Below are positions 44,328 to 53,474 of a DNA stretch of 64,000 bases, piece after piece. The notes under the pieces are model-generated. The model ran no database searches. It was given only the letters and a program-made list of their open reading frames with translations, and had not been told where the DNA came from. The position numbers were made by a program, and so were the translations under genes. This DNA is from Pinibacter aurantiacus. Its GTDB lineage: Bacteria; Bacteroidota; Bacteroidia; Chitinophagales; Chitinophagaceae. Each line of letters starts with the position of its first letter. Positions within the stretch are counted from its first letter, which is position 1. The DNA is taken from contig NZ_JAHSPG010000009.1 in NCBI RefSeq assembly GCF_019130065.1, positions 1 through 64,000 on the forward strand, given 5' to 3'.

Positions 44328-44939
44328 ATGCTTTTACACCTTCATCCGGAAAATCCACAACCCAGGAACATTAAAACTATTGTTGAATGTCTTAACGATG
44401 GGGGTACGATTATATACCCGACTGATACAATTTACGGTTTGGGCTGTGACATATTCCAACACGATGCCATCGAAAAGGTTTGCAGGATAAAGAACATGCA
44501 GCCTGCAAAAGCTCAGCTGTCGTTTATTTGCTATGATCTTAGTGACCTAAGTAATTATACAAAAAGCATTTCAACTCCCTTGTATAGAATGCTGAAAACT
44601 TATTTACCCGGTCCGTACACTTTTATTTTGCCTGCCAGCAAACAGGTGCCTAAAATTTTAAAGAGCAAAAAAGATACAATTGGTCTTCGTGTGCCGGATA
44701 ACATCATTGCCCAAACAATGATCAAGGAGCTTGGTCACCCGATATTAAGTACTTCTCTTCCCGGAGAAATGGTGGAAGAATACACCGATCCGGAATTGAT
44801 GTACGAGAATTTCAAGAACATCGTAGACATTGTTGTAGACGGCGGCATCGGCGGCATTACTCCATCTACAGTTGTAGATTGTACGCAAGACGAGCCGGTA
44901 TTGATAAGAAAAGGTTTGGGCGAATGGGTAGAGGCGTAA
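44328..44939 (+). CDS. Sua5/YciO/YrdC-family protein (L-threonylcarbamoyladenylate synthase-like)
   Basis: A 203-residue YrdC-fold protein. It has the motifs IIYPTDTIYGLGCDI, SFICYDLSDLSNY, PGPYTFILPASK and KDTIGLRVPDN, plus STSLPGE. TsaC/Sua5 makes threonylcarbamoyl-AMP for tRNA t6A37; YciO is a closely related paralogue. KxR/SxN-type residues are not decisive here, and Bacteroidota often carry both. It lacks the Sua5 C-terminal domain. Confidence 0.83.
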   Translation: MLLHLHPENPQPRNIKTIVECLNDGGTIIYPTDTIYGLGCDIFQHDAIEKVCRIKNMQPAKAQLSFICYDLSDLSNYTKSISTPLYRMLKTYLPGPYTFILPASKQVPKILKSKKDTIGLRVPDNIIAQTMIKELGHPILSTSLPGEMVEEYTDPELMYENFKNIVDIVVDGGIGGITPSTVVDCTQDEPVLIRKGLGEWVEA

Positions 44940-45064
44940 ATACCTGAAATTATTTTTTACCTGTGCTCTTTTCTTTCCGAGATGTTACGTATTTTAAGAA
45001 TCCATTTTTCGTGGACCGTGCCCAACCGGGAATAATATTTTTATCACTCTTTAAAAGGGGAAAA

Positions 45065-45457
45065 ATGGATTTAACACTTAAAGCAAAAGAATACATAGCA
45101 GCCATTGAAAGTGGTAAAACGGGAACCGAGCTTTCTTCTTTCTTTCAAAATGATGTAGTGCAAATAGAATATCCCAACCGCTTATCAGTAAGAGGCACAA
45201 AACGTGATATTGGTGCTATTTTAGATTCTGCAGAGAAAGTAAAAAAGATAATTGCACGGCAACAATTCATTATTCGCAATGCATTTGTGATCAACAAAAC
45301 GGTAATCATGGAAATTGACTGGTCAGGAAAACTGGCCATTGCCCTGGGCCACTTAAGAGCCGGCGAGCTACTCAATGCTCACTTTGCTATGTTTCTCGAT
45401 TATGTGAATGACAAGATAGCGGGCGTGAGGAGTTATGATTGTTTTGAATCCTTTTAA
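45065..45457 (+). CDS. SnoaL/NTF2-like protein
   Basis: A 130-residue small cone-shaped alpha+beta domain: the opening helices MDLTLKAKEYIAAIESG, then FQNDVVQIEYPNRLSVRG, then ETDWSG-type strand (IMEIDWSGKLAI) and a final strand KIAGVRSYDCFESF. NTF2-like proteins are often isomerases or stress proteins. The start is the ATG at 45065, just after AAAAGGGG. A longer in-frame reading from 44963 would add 34 unconvincing residues. Confidence 0.8.
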   Translation: MDLTLKAKEYIAAIESGKTGTELSSFFQNDVVQIEYPNRLSVRGTKRDIGAILDSAEKVKKIIARQQFIIRNAFVINKTVIMEIDWSGKLAIALGHLRAGELLNAHFAMFLDYVNDKIAGVRSYDCFESF

Positions 45458-45458
45458 T

Positions 45459-45554
45459 AAACTGAATAACTGAATGACTGAATAACTGAAGGGTTGAACG
45501 TTATAAACTCTATTTGAATTTCAACCACTCAGTTATTCAGTTATTCAGTTATTG
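45459..45554. repeat. Octamer-word inverted repeat (TAACTGAA type)
   Basis: The left arm (45459-45497) is tandem TAAACTGAA/TGAATAAC words ending in GGGTTGAA, and the right arm (45519-45554) is the reverse complement including TTCAACCA. It lies between convergent genes and overlaps the flippase stop codon. Confidence 0.85.
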
Positions 45555-47045
45555 CTTAATCCCCAGCCTCTTCTTCATCGTCTGCCACACAGGCAAAATA
45601 TCCGGAGAAAGATTGAAGTATAGAGCAGCTGCGCCAAACAGTGCGACATATACTCCACTTGTTAAAAACAGTGAGAACCAGGAATGCATATTGTGAAATA
45701 AGAAATAGCATATAAAATAACAAACAAGCGATATTACGAGTGCGTAAACAGTCTTGATAGTGAAAGGTTGCAGGTTGAATTTTTTCCAAAGGAAGACGAT
45801 CCTGATCGCATTATAAATGGTGTAGGCAATGAGATTTGAGTATCCCGCGCCGATGATGCCTAAATGTTTTACCAACACAATGTTCAACGGTGCAATCAAT
45901 GACAAGAGTATGACCCCACACGTAAACTCGAACCTCCAATAGGTGGAAGTTCCAATGATCTGCGAGTTTACGCCTGTACCCATGTCTACAATGAATTTGA
46001 AACCGAAAAGCAACACAACCATTTTGCCCTCGCGGTATACTGGATTAAGAGGTAAAATGTCCATCACCGTATCGTAGTTCAGCCAGATAAGTGTAAAAAG
46101 GAAAATAGATATCAATAAAAGATTGATGCTGCTCCTTGAATAAATGCGTTGAATGGTGGCGAGGTCCTTGTTTCTCCAGGCTTCCGACAAATAAGAAGTG
46201 CTGATGGCAACAACACTTTTTTGCGGAACGCTAATGATGTTTGATATGTAGTTACTCACATCATATATCGCCACAGAACCAATACCCCAGTAGCTTGCAA
46301 TAGTAAATGTATCCAGGCTGGCGGATAAAGTAGTAATGACCAAACCAGCATATACAAATCCCATGAGCAGGGCCATTTTTTTCCAGTACCTTTTTGTAAC
46401 CCTGCTTATTTTAAAGGTGAAATGTAATTTTCCAACCTTCATTAAATAGAAAAACAATCCCAAAAAACTGATGCCCCACAGGCAGGAAAAAATTTTAATA
46501 AACAAGCTGAAACTGAAGCCGCAAACAATGAACAAAACAATAAGGATAGTAACGGAAATACGGTTGCCGGCTTCACGCAGAAAGTTGGAGATCACCGTTT
46601 CCTTTACACTCCACGCATATGCTTCAAGTATATTGAAAAAGAGATAGAAGAAGAGATATGGAAACACCAGGAAGTAATATTGAACAAACAGTGCTGATTT
46701 GTCCGAAAACTTTTTGATAACCAACGGTTCAAAAATAAAGCCCACCAATGTTGTCATTACAAACCCAATAAAGGCAAGCACCAGCGCGACTGATAAAAGA
46801 TCATTGTCCTTATCCTTAAGATTTCCTTTGTAATAGGGCGCAAATTTATAAATAACAGAAGGCAGGGCAAGGCATGCAAAGCTGTTAAATAAATTTCCTG
46901 CAATAAGAATAACCCTTGTTAACCCGAACTGGTCGGTGGTGAAAAAATTGTTTCTGGCAAATAAGTAAGTATTGATTGCGCCAAATGCAAAGCCCATATA
47001 AATTAAGACGGAGGAAATAATACTTTGGCGCCTAATGTTACTCAT
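45549..47045 (-). CDS. Polysaccharide flippase (MATE/MVF superfamily, Wzx-like)
   Basis: A 498-residue inner-membrane protein with about 14 hydrophobic segments spread over the whole length. The Bacteroidota family opening MSNIRRQSIISSVLIYMGFAFGAINTYLFARN is present. It is probably a lipid-linked oligosaccharide flippase for surface polysaccharide. No polymerase or glycosyltransferase cluster is adjacent. Divergent from the CbpA-like gene. Confidence 0.85.
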   Translation of the reverse strand: MSNIRRQSIISSVLIYMGFAFGAINTYLFARNNFFTTDQFGLTRVILIAGNLFNSFACLALPSVIYKFAPYYKGNLKDKDNDLLSVALVLAFIGFVMTTLVGFIFEPLVIKKFSDKSALFVQYYFLVFPYLFFYLFFNILEAYAWSVKETVISNFLREAGNRISVTILIVLFIVCGFSFSLFIKIFSCLWGISFLGLFFYLMKVGKLHFTFKISRVTKRYWKKMALLMGFVYAGLVITTLSASLDTFTIASYWGIGSVAIYDVSNYISNIISVPQKSVVAISTSYLSEAWRNKDLATIQRIYSRSSINLLLISIFLFTLIWLNYDTVMDILPLNPVYREGKMVVLLFGFKFIVDMGTGVNSQIIGTSTYWRFEFTCGVILLSLIAPLNIVLVKHLGIIGAGYSNLIAYTIYNAIRIVFLWKKFNLQPFTIKTVYALVISLVCYFICYFLFHNMHSWFSLFLTSGVYVALFGAAALYFNLSPDILPVWQTMKKRLGIKQ

Positions 47046-47086
47046 GTAAACCGGTTAAATTGTAAATTTTGATTGCAAAGATGGGG

Positions 47087-47250
47087 AAATTAGGAATTAG
47101 AAGCTAGGAATTAGGAATTAGAACAAGCTGAGGATGCGCGTTATAAAATGAGTAGAACCAAGGGGATATTTACTTAGTTGACCATTTCTACTGCTCTAAA
47201 ATCAATCGAGGTTGTGCGTCCTAATTTCTAATTCCTAGATTCTAATTCCT
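47087..47250. repeat. Heptamer-word inverted repeat (AGGAATT type)
   Basis: The left arm (47087-47123) and right arm (47220-47250) are AGGAATT/AGAAGCT words and their reverse complement, separated by about 95 bases. It lies between divergent genes, where promoters must also sit. Confidence 0.82.
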
Positions 47251-47262
47251 TAAATTTATAAT

Positions 47263-48210
47263 ATGAACGTAAAGGATTATTATAAAATTTTGGGCGTTGA
47301 CAAAACGGCGACCGCAGAGCAGATAAAGAAGGCCTACCGCAAGCTGGCCGTGAAGTATCACCCTGACAAAAATCCTAATGACAAGGCGGCGGAAGAAAAA
47401 TTCAAAGAGATTTCTGAAGCTAATGAGGTGCTGGGAGACCCTGAGAAAAGAAAAAAGTACGACCAGTTTGGAGAAAATTGGAAGCAGTATGAGCAACATG
47501 GAGGCAATGCCGAAAATTTTGACTGGAGCCAATGGCAGAATAATGGCGGTGGCAATCAGTACTACAGCGGCGATATGAACGACTTTTTTGGCGGGGGTGG
47601 CGAAGGGGAGCATGATTTTTCCAGTTTTTTTGAAACGCTTTTCGGACAATCGGGTGGCCGCAGGCAAAGAAGCACGCGACCAGCCAAGGGCAGGGACGTA
47701 CAAGCAACGATGCAGGTAAGTTTGCAGGAGGCGTATTCGGGTGGAAGCCGGCATATTGAAGTAAATGGCGCAAGACTGAATTTGAAGCTGAAACACGGTC
47801 TTTACGAAGGACAAATCATTAGACTTAAAGGAAAAGGCAATCCCGGAATAAATGGCGGCGAGCACGGCGACTTATTAATTTCCATACAAATAACGCCAAC
47901 GCCTAATTTCGAATTAAAGGGAAAAGATCTTTACACAGATGCCCCGCTTGATTTATACACTGCGGTATTGGGCGGTAAAACAAATGTTACGCTGCTCTCC
48001 GGAAACGTCATTAGTATGAACGTTCCCGCCGGCACGGACACTGGAAAGGTTTTCAGGCTAAAAGGTAAAGGTATGCCCGAATATAACCATCCCGACACGG
48101 CCGGAGATTTGTATGTAAAAATGGTGGTGCACATACCCACTAATCTTTCAGAAAAGGAAAAAGAACTTTTTATGCAATTAGCTCAACTAAAAACGACTAC
48201 TAATGCTTAA
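47263..48210 (+). CDS. DnaJ-class co-chaperone (CbpA-like)
   Basis: A 315-residue J-protein. The J domain has His33-Pro34-Asp35 ([10 protein letters not shown]). The Gly/Phe-rich region is followed directly by the C-terminal substrate-binding domains ([36 protein letters not shown]). There is no zinc-finger region, so it is CbpA type rather than DnaJ type. It would stimulate DnaK. The next gene overlaps its last 8 bases and is where cbpM usually sits. Confidence 0.93.
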   Translation: MNVKDYYKILGVDKTATAEQIKKAYRKLAVKYHPDKNPNDKAAEEKFKEISEANEVLGDPEKRKKYDQFGENWKQYEQHGGNAENFDWSQWQNNGGGNQYYSGDMNDFFGGGGEGEHDFSSFFETLFGQSGGRRQRSTRPAKGRDVQATMQVSLQEAYSGGSRHIEVNGARLNLKLKHGLYEGQIIRLKGKGNPGINGGEHGDLLISIQITPTPNFELKGKDLYTDAPLDLYTAVLGGKTNVTLLSGNVISMNVPAGTDTGKVFRLKGKGMPEYNHPDTAGDLYVKMVVHIPTNLSEKEKELFMQLAQLKTTTNA

Positions 48211-48553
48211 AATTTATGACTACCTCGACGAAGTATTGCACACGGAAGAATTGATTCCTGAAAAAAGTCCAGAACTTTCATATTCGATACACGAAGTAAT
48301 GGATCAACTGGGATACAAGGAAGAATCGTCTTATTCTGAACCACTCGAAAGGACACTAAAGGCCTGCATGGCTTTGGGCATTCCCATAAAAGAAAATTTC
48401 AGGAAAGTATATTGCTTCGCAAATGGTAAAATGGAGCTGGACCTGCGTTTGTCTGCCATTGCATGCTATTTGTTTATGATCAATTGCAATCCAAACAATC
48501 CCCTAGTGGCTAAGGCCCAGTTATTGTTTATGCTAAGAAAGGCCACAATTTGA
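48203..48553 (+). CDS. DinD/BRO-like single-domain protein, partner of the CbpA-like gene
   Basis: A 116-residue protein. The core [14 protein letters not shown], then [19 protein letters not shown], then [20 protein letters not shown] and [10 protein letters not shown] aligns by eye with the N-terminal domain of DinD (DNA-damage-inducible protein D), where LGY...RAKEAC...HF...LSRYACYL...NGDP is conserved. Helix pattern and spacing fit well. It overlaps the co-chaperone stop by 8 bases, so translation is coupled. Usually CbpM, an unrelated MerR-like modulator, occupies this place. The function is inferred only as a possible client or modulator. Confidence 0.7.
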   Translation: MLKIYDYLDEVLHTEELIPEKSPELSYSIHEVMDQLGYKEESSYSEPLERTLKACMALGIPIKENFRKVYCFANGKMELDLRLSAIACYLFMINCNPNNPLVAKAQLLFMLRKATI

Positions 48554-48702
48554 AAATTTGAAAATATGAGAATTTGAAAATGCTTTTTGTGAAACTTTTC
48601 CGCTTATAACTTAACTCTTCAGATATCGAAGTGTGCGTAATTAGTTTCAAGAGAACACAACTAAAGAATTTTCAAATTTTCAAATTCCCATATTTTCAAA
48701 TA
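48547..48702. repeat. Octamer-word inverted repeat (TTTGAAAA type)
   Basis: The left arm (48547-48584) is AATTTGAAAATTTGAAAATA words, and the right arm (48667-48702) the reverse complement, with about 80 bases between. It separates two plus-strand genes. Confidence 0.83.
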
Positions 48703-48846
48703 AAGCACCATCTTGAAATCCCAACATCAGGAAAATGCCTCCGAAAATAGCGCACCTAAATATTTCCACTTATTTTTTTCTAAAAATTCGCACGGATAAA
48801 TATCTTTGATAAGTAACGTCCAATATTTTATCAAAAACATAAACCT

Positions 48847-49911
48847 GTGCGTAGATTCATACTGACCACATTCATGCCTCTTAGTTTATTGGCATGTAAA
48901 GACAACAAAACATCTTCAAAGGCAAATACCGGCACTTCTGCCGATACAACGGCCGCAGTTACCAAAACAGATACAGCAGTTACAAAGAAGAATCTGTCCA
49001 ATGCAGATTTCAAAAGCTGCGGATTGCCTTCCAATGAATTGGGTAGGATCATGGTACTGGAATACCACCTCATCGGCGACTCCGAAGACAGGTGGAAACG
49101 CACGCCTGAAAACTTTCGAAAAGACTTACAAATGCTGTATGATAGCGGCTACTATCCGGTATCTGTACACGATATTGCAACCGGCCACATTGATATTCCA
49201 GCCGGCACCACTCCATTTGCACTTACGTTCGATGACTCAAGCCAGGGACAGTTCCGCATGCTGAATGAAAATGGCAAAACGGTGATTGATCCGAAATGCG
49301 CCGTTGGCGTAATGGAAGATTTTAAGAAAGCACATCCGGGTTGGCCACTTACCGCAACTTTCTACGTGCTGCCTGCCATCAAACCTACACTTCGTTTGTT
49401 TGCGCAGCCAGAGTATAAGAAAGAGAAACTTGAATGGCTGGTGAAAAATGGTTACGAGATTGGTAGCCACAGCTGGTACCACGAGCCTCTTGGAAAATTA
49501 AGCGATGCAGATGTACAAAAGCATTTGACAATGTTTGTGAAAGAAATAAAAGCGTATTTGCCAGACTATGAAGTGCACAGCATAGCATTGCCGTTAGGTG
49601 TACACGCAAAAAATCGAGCTTTGGAAGAAACGGGTTCATTCGAAGGAACTACTTACAAGCATGAATCGGTTTTGCTGGTAGGTTCTTCAGACAACGTTTC
49701 TCCATATAATAAAAGCTTCAGCCGTCTTGGTATTGAAAGAATCCAGGAAGGCGATCAATATTATGGTCCCGGTGCATTCATAAAAAATCAAACCAAACAC
49801 AAAACAAGATTTGTAAGCGATGGTGATCCTAAAACAATTACGGCGCCTGCTGCAGCAAAAGATCTGCTAAACCCTGCGTTGGAAAAAGAATACAAAATTG
49901 TGTGGAACTAA
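48847..49911 (+). CDS. Polysaccharide deacetylase (CE4) lipoprotein
   Basis: A 354-residue exported protein. The start is GTG at 48847. The signal ends in a lipobox (SLLAC), so it is membrane-anchored. The CE4 core has LTFDDSS (metal Asp) and GSHSWYHEPLG with two His (HxxxH zinc ligands). CE4 enzymes remove N-acetyl groups from peptidoglycan or other glycans. It lacks a second catalytic domain. A Thr/Ala/Lys-rich linker follows the lipid cysteine. Single gene. Confidence 0.88.
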   Translation: MRRFILTTFMPLSLLACKDNKTSSKANTGTSADTTAAVTKTDTAVTKKNLSNADFKSCGLPSNELGRIMVLEYHLIGDSEDRWKRTPENFRKDLQMLYDSGYYPVSVHDIATGHIDIPAGTTPFALTFDDSSQGQFRMLNENGKTVIDPKCAVGVMEDFKKAHPGWPLTATFYVLPAIKPTLRLFAQPEYKKEKLEWLVKNGYEIGSHSWYHEPLGKLSDADVQKHLTMFVKEIKAYLPDYEVHSIALPLGVHAKNRALEETGSFEGTTYKHESVLLVGSSDNVSPYNKSFSRLGIERIQEGDQYYGPGAFIKNQTKHKTRFVSDGDPKTITAPAAAKDLLNPALEKEYKIVWN

Positions 49912-49941
49912 GATATTCACCACTAAGTTCCTTAGAAGCTA

Positions 49942-50045
49942 TTTAACCGCAAAGCTCTCAAAGGCTGCGCAAAGAAAGCGAAGACTGATAAACAATAAAA
50001 ACCTTCGTTTCCTTTGCGCAAAACTTTGCGGCCTTTGCGGTTAAA
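49942..50045. repeat. CGCAAAGG-word inverted repeat
   Basis: The left arm (49942-49984) has TTAACCGCAAAG plus CGCAAAGA words and the right arm (50003-50045) is the reverse complement, ending GCGGTTAA. It lies between convergent genes and is the same class as 38775-38866. Confidence 0.82.
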
Positions 50046-50061
50046 TGTATTCTGCCCCACC

Positions 50062-50607
50062 TCAAAATCCTTTCTCCACCTTACCCGCATTGATCAGCGC
50101 ATCCAGTTGTGCATTGTTTTGTTCCGTAACAGTATAATGTTTTACATCATTGATAAGCGTTTCGTCTATTGCATCCACCATGTTTTTATAACTGGCGTTT
50201 GCAGTAGGAGTGATGATGAACACCAGGCCCTCAGAAGAACCTTTTTCTTTTTTTTCAAGTAACGCTTTCTTTTCACGAATCAGTTCTCCAATGCCCGTTT
50301 GCTCACTGTAAGAAGTAAATCCGGAGGCGGCGCTATTTAATGCGTCATTCAAATCGCCGTGATAATAAAACACTTTGTTGTTGGCGCCGGGAATTATGGT
50401 GAGCGTTTTAGATTGCGCCGCTTTGGTAGCGTCACCATCTGCGGGCGTATAAAATCTCATCGCTTTCACCTGCGTCCACGTTGTTGTAAGAATAAAAAAT
50501 GTGATCAATAAAAAACCAAGATCAACCATTGGGGTAAGATCAACCCTGGTAGATAATTTCTTTCTTCCATGTTTAGAAGTGCCGGAGGTTAATTGTATGT
50601 CTGCCAT
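50062..50607 (-). CDS. ExbD/TolR biopolymer transporter, orphan
   Basis: A 181-residue protein with one N-terminal membrane segment (VDLTPMVDLGFLLITFFILT). The motif P-M-V-D carries the functional Asp of the proton-coupled ExbD/TolR family. The periplasmic part follows. It would energise an outer-membrane or motility process with an ExbB partner. No exbB gene lies beside it. The start is the ATG at 50607; an upstream one is 9 residues earlier. Confidence 0.88.
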   Translation of the reverse strand: MADIQLTSGTSKHGRKKLSTRVDLTPMVDLGFLLITFFILTTTWTQVKAMRFYTPADGDATKAAQSKTLTIIPGANNKVFYYHGDLNDALNSAASGFTSYSEQTGIGELIREKKALLEKKEKGSSEGLVFIITPTANASYKNMVDAIDETLINDVKHYTVTEQNNAQLDALINAGKVEKGF

Positions 50608-50655
50608 AGCGGATAGTTTAGAACTAAGATGCAAGTGGGATAATTTTCCATACGG

Positions 50656-50898
50656 AAGCGAGGAATTAGAAATTAGAAATTAGGAGTTAGGAATTATGAA
50701 TTAGGGATTAGGAATGCTTTTAGGCGGACATGCTTTGCTGAAATTGACTTTCATGGATGGTGAAAGTGTTTTTCGGTGTGCCGAACTAATTCATAGCAGC
50801 TGGCTTTAGCCAGCTGGAACTGTGTGCAGAGCACGCATTTGAATTTTTAAAAAAGATCCGTGTAAATCAGTCTAATCCGTGTCATCCGTGTGCCAACG
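50656..50898. repeat. Spacer with several word-repeat remnants
   Basis: A long run of AGGAATT/AGAAATT words (50660-50716) has no opposite arm. A small stem GCAGCTGGC-TTTA-GCCAGCTGG lies at 50793-50815, and one copy of the GTGTAAATCAGTCTAATCCG word (50855-50890) ends the spacer. The three kinds of repeat look like layered fragments. Confidence 0.6.
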
Positions 50899-52470
50899 CT
50901 ACTGTAAATTTTCTTTTGCGCCCCTGCATCTGTACACCAAAAAATATCGCATCAATTTTCCGCTTTTATACTGTGGAATTTTTACCGGCTCATCTATACT
51001 TTCAAATTTGTCTTTATAGATCGGCAAAGGGTCATTGAAAAAATTAGTGGTTGTTATGTAGTAAGCATCATTGCCTTTTTGCAACGCAGGTTTTGTTTGA
51101 TTAATGAAATAAAACTGGTGGATATCATGCACTTCACCAATCGCCAGAAAGCGATAATGATTTGGTCTTGCTACGTATAAATCAAGATGTGACGCGGGAA
51201 ACCATTTGTTGCTTATGACGGTAACAGGGCCGTTTGCAGCATGTGTTGAACTATCTTTTTGTACCAGTTGTCTGAAATCTTTTCCAAATCTTTTCCAACC
51301 CATCATATCGAGCGTGAAATCATTTTCGCCCAATTTTTTTTCATCCTTACTACCAAGATTAACTGGTGCAAAATCAACAAGAATAAAAGCTCCAATCAAC
51401 CCAACGATCACCAGCGCATTTGCAGCCATTACACTTTTAGGAATAAAGAAATGGTTGTTCAATAATTTATCCGTCAAATAAATGGCGGTCAAAATGATCA
51501 ATGCGCAAAAGCCGGGGCCGCTCCAATGCGGTAGTGTGTCCATGAAAAGTGAGAGGCCCAGGAAAAGAGCAATAATCGGAAGACTCATGCATAGCAAAAA
51601 AATTTTCTTTCGTTTGGCAAGCCTGATGCCACCGCGAATGCAGGCAACCACCGCTATGACATACAGCACATAGTTGATGGGGTTTTGATAAGCAAAGCCG
51701 CCAAATATTTCCCTTAAAAAGCTATCCGTTTGCAAATGAAAACCGTGTTCCGAAACTCTACCGCCATGATATTGAAATGTCATGAAATGGTTGGCAATGT
51801 TCCACCCAATAATAGGTGCGAGAAAGATCAGCGAAAGGAAAAACGATACGTAGATTAATTTCACCCGCAGCCATCTTCTATCGAAAAACAAAATGTAGAA
51901 GCCAAGGCATCCCCAAATCAAAAGACCATGAATCTTACTTAGCATACAAAGATCTATGCTGAGACTTAGGAGAAAGAAATTTTTTTTAGGAATCGCATAG
52001 CCCTTTTCTGAAGCAAAAATTTTCACTGCATAATAGAGTGACAATAGCCAGAAGAAAAGCATCGGCGTATCTGGAAGGATTAGCAGGCCCGTTATCACAT
52101 TTGCATAAATCGAGCTATTGTACAGCAGTGCAGCGAGATAACCCGCGTTCTTATTTTTTAAAAGTGCAGTGGTTTTAAAGATCAGGTACATGTTTGCCAG
52201 TGAAAAAACAAGACCGGACAAACGGATGAACCACTCCTGTTTTAGCATCAGGCCTAAGGTGGAAAATCGTATACAAAGTCCCACTAAAGGCGGATGGTCA
52301 AAATAGTTCCAGTCGGGATAGAAAGCATATTGAACATAATAAACTTCGTCGTTGGATAATTCAGTGCCACAAGCAACTATGCTTTTAACGATCCATGTAA
52401 AAAGAATAATGGCCCACACCCATTTTGCAGACAATGTTTTTTTGTGTGGCTGTAAAGTAAGAGAGGTCAT
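50899..52470 (-). CDS. GT39-type membrane glycosyltransferase (ArnT-like)
   Basis: A 523-residue inner-membrane enzyme with about 12 hydrophobic segments. The first periplasmic loop has the acidic motif LSNDEVYY and DWNYFDHPPLVGL, where the Asp is the expected catalytic base of the PMT_2/ArnT family. A periplasmic domain (residues 370-523) ends the protein. It would transfer a sugar from a polyprenyl phosphate donor to lipid A or protein; the acceptor is unknown. It lies 9 bases downstream of the PAP2 gene on the same strand, so they are one operon. Confidence 0.88.
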   Translation of the reverse strand: MTSLTLQPHKKTLSAKWVWAIILFTWIVKSIVACGTELSNDEVYYVQYAFYPDWNYFDHPPLVGLCIRFSTLGLMLKQEWFIRLSGLVFSLANMYLIFKTTALLKNKNAGYLAALLYNSSIYANVITGLLILPDTPMLFFWLLSLYYAVKIFASEKGYAIPKKNFFLLSLSIDLCMLSKIHGLLIWGCLGFYILFFDRRWLRVKLIYVSFFLSLIFLAPIIGWNIANHFMTFQYHGGRVSEHGFHLQTDSFLREIFGGFAYQNPINYVLYVIAVVACIRGGIRLAKRKKIFLLCMSLPIIALFLGLSLFMDTLPHWSGPGFCALIILTAIYLTDKLLNNHFFIPKSVMAANALVIVGLIGAFILVDFAPVNLGSKDEKKLGENDFTLDMMGWKRFGKDFRQLVQKDSSTHAANGPVTVISNKWFPASHLDLYVARPNHYRFLAIGEVHDIHQFYFINQTKPALQKGNDAYYITTTNFFNDPLPIYKDKFESIDEPVKIPQYKSGKLMRYFLVYRCRGAKENLQ

Positions 52471-52479
52471 CTTTTAAAA

Positions 52480-53199
52480 TTAAACGAATCTTTCTACCAA
52501 TGGCCAGCTGGCTAAAAAAGATTTCTTTACAAATTGGCGACTGGCGATTTTAAATTTGCGCCACATGATAGTGTTATTGTGAAGGTTGTAACAAACAACG
52601 GCAGTAAATGTTCCAACAAAAGAACCCGCACAAACATCAGCAGGAAAGTGCTGACCAAGATATACACGTGAGTAACCGATCAACCACGCCGTGAAAAGGA
52701 AAATATAAGTTTGCCATTTATGCTTAGCGGCAAGCCCCAGCAATGCAAACATCGCAAAAGCCGTGATGGTATGACCCGATGGAAAACTGTTGGAGCCATG
52801 AACCACTACACCGGGAACACTTCTTACAAGGCCCTCTGTGCCGAAATAAGAATGCGGTCTCGGTGCATGGAACATTGTTTTGAAAATGCAGGACAATAAA
52901 CCAGATACGAGAAAGCTTATTAGTAAACTCCCTGCAAGTCTTTTTTGCTTGATGGTAACAAAAAACATTACAAGAATGAGTGCGCTTATGCCATCACCCA
53001 GGAAAGTAAGAGCTTTGAAAAAAATATCGAAGAAGGCGTTGTGGGCATGATTGATTATTACAAAACCTTGAGTCTTCGTAAACACAGATAAATATATAAG
53101 GCTTACAATAAACGGCAACCAGTATGCGAATATGCACGGATATTTTCTCAACGGTTCCAAAGAGTATCTGTTTAAGAGGTTCGGTTGATTGTTGCTCAT
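52480..53199 (-). CDS. PAP2-family membrane phosphatase
   Basis: A 239-residue protein with six hydrophobic segments. All three PAP2 signatures are present: KTMFHAPRPHSYFG, SFPSGHTITAF and SRVYLGQHFPADV. Such enzymes dephosphorylate undecaprenyl pyrophosphate or lipid A phosphate. With the ArnT-like gene 9 bases downstream, a joint role in lipid A or undecaprenyl phosphate metabolism is likely. Confidence 0.92.
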   Translation of the reverse strand: MSNNQPNLLNRYSLEPLRKYPCIFAYWLPFIVSLIYLSVFTKTQGFVIINHAHNAFFDIFFKALTFLGDGISALILVMFFVTIKQKRLAGSLLISFLVSGLLSCIFKTMFHAPRPHSYFGTEGLVRSVPGVVVHGSNSFPSGHTITAFAMFALLGLAAKHKWQTYIFLFTAWLIGYSRVYLGQHFPADVCAGSFVGTFTAVVCYNLHNNTIMWRKFKIASRQFVKKSFLASWPLVERFV

Positions 53200-53424
53200 A
53201 AGAGATGTATTATTACAAAAATGTTTCGCTTTGTTGCTGTTTCAACTTTGATTGAAAGCGGCGTCTGACAAGGCTTTTGTCGGGTATTTATTTGTAATAA
53301 AGGAGTAAAAGTAAAGGTCGTGTATTACGAAATGCTTAAGCGAAGGTTAACGATTGATTACGAATTGCAAATGAGGTGTTATTGTAGAGACAAGGCATTG
53401 CCTTGTCTGACGAAACACGCAAAT
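53200..53424. other. Spacer between the PAP2 gene and asnS
   Basis: A short TAGAGACAAGGCATTGCCTTGTCTG hairpin is present at 53386-53410 (arms GACAAGGCA and TGCCTTGTC). Apart from this and the following terminator no feature is seen. Confidence 0.45.
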
Positions 53425-53450
53425 AAAAAGCCCCCGCAATGGCGGGGGCT
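53425..53450 (-). terminator. Terminator after asnS
   Basis: AGCCCCCGC and GCGGGGGCT form a perfect 9-base stem with an AATG loop. The A-run to the left becomes a T-run on the minus strand. Confidence 0.85.
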
Positions 53451-53474
53451 GTATGCAAAATGAAATATTTGTTA

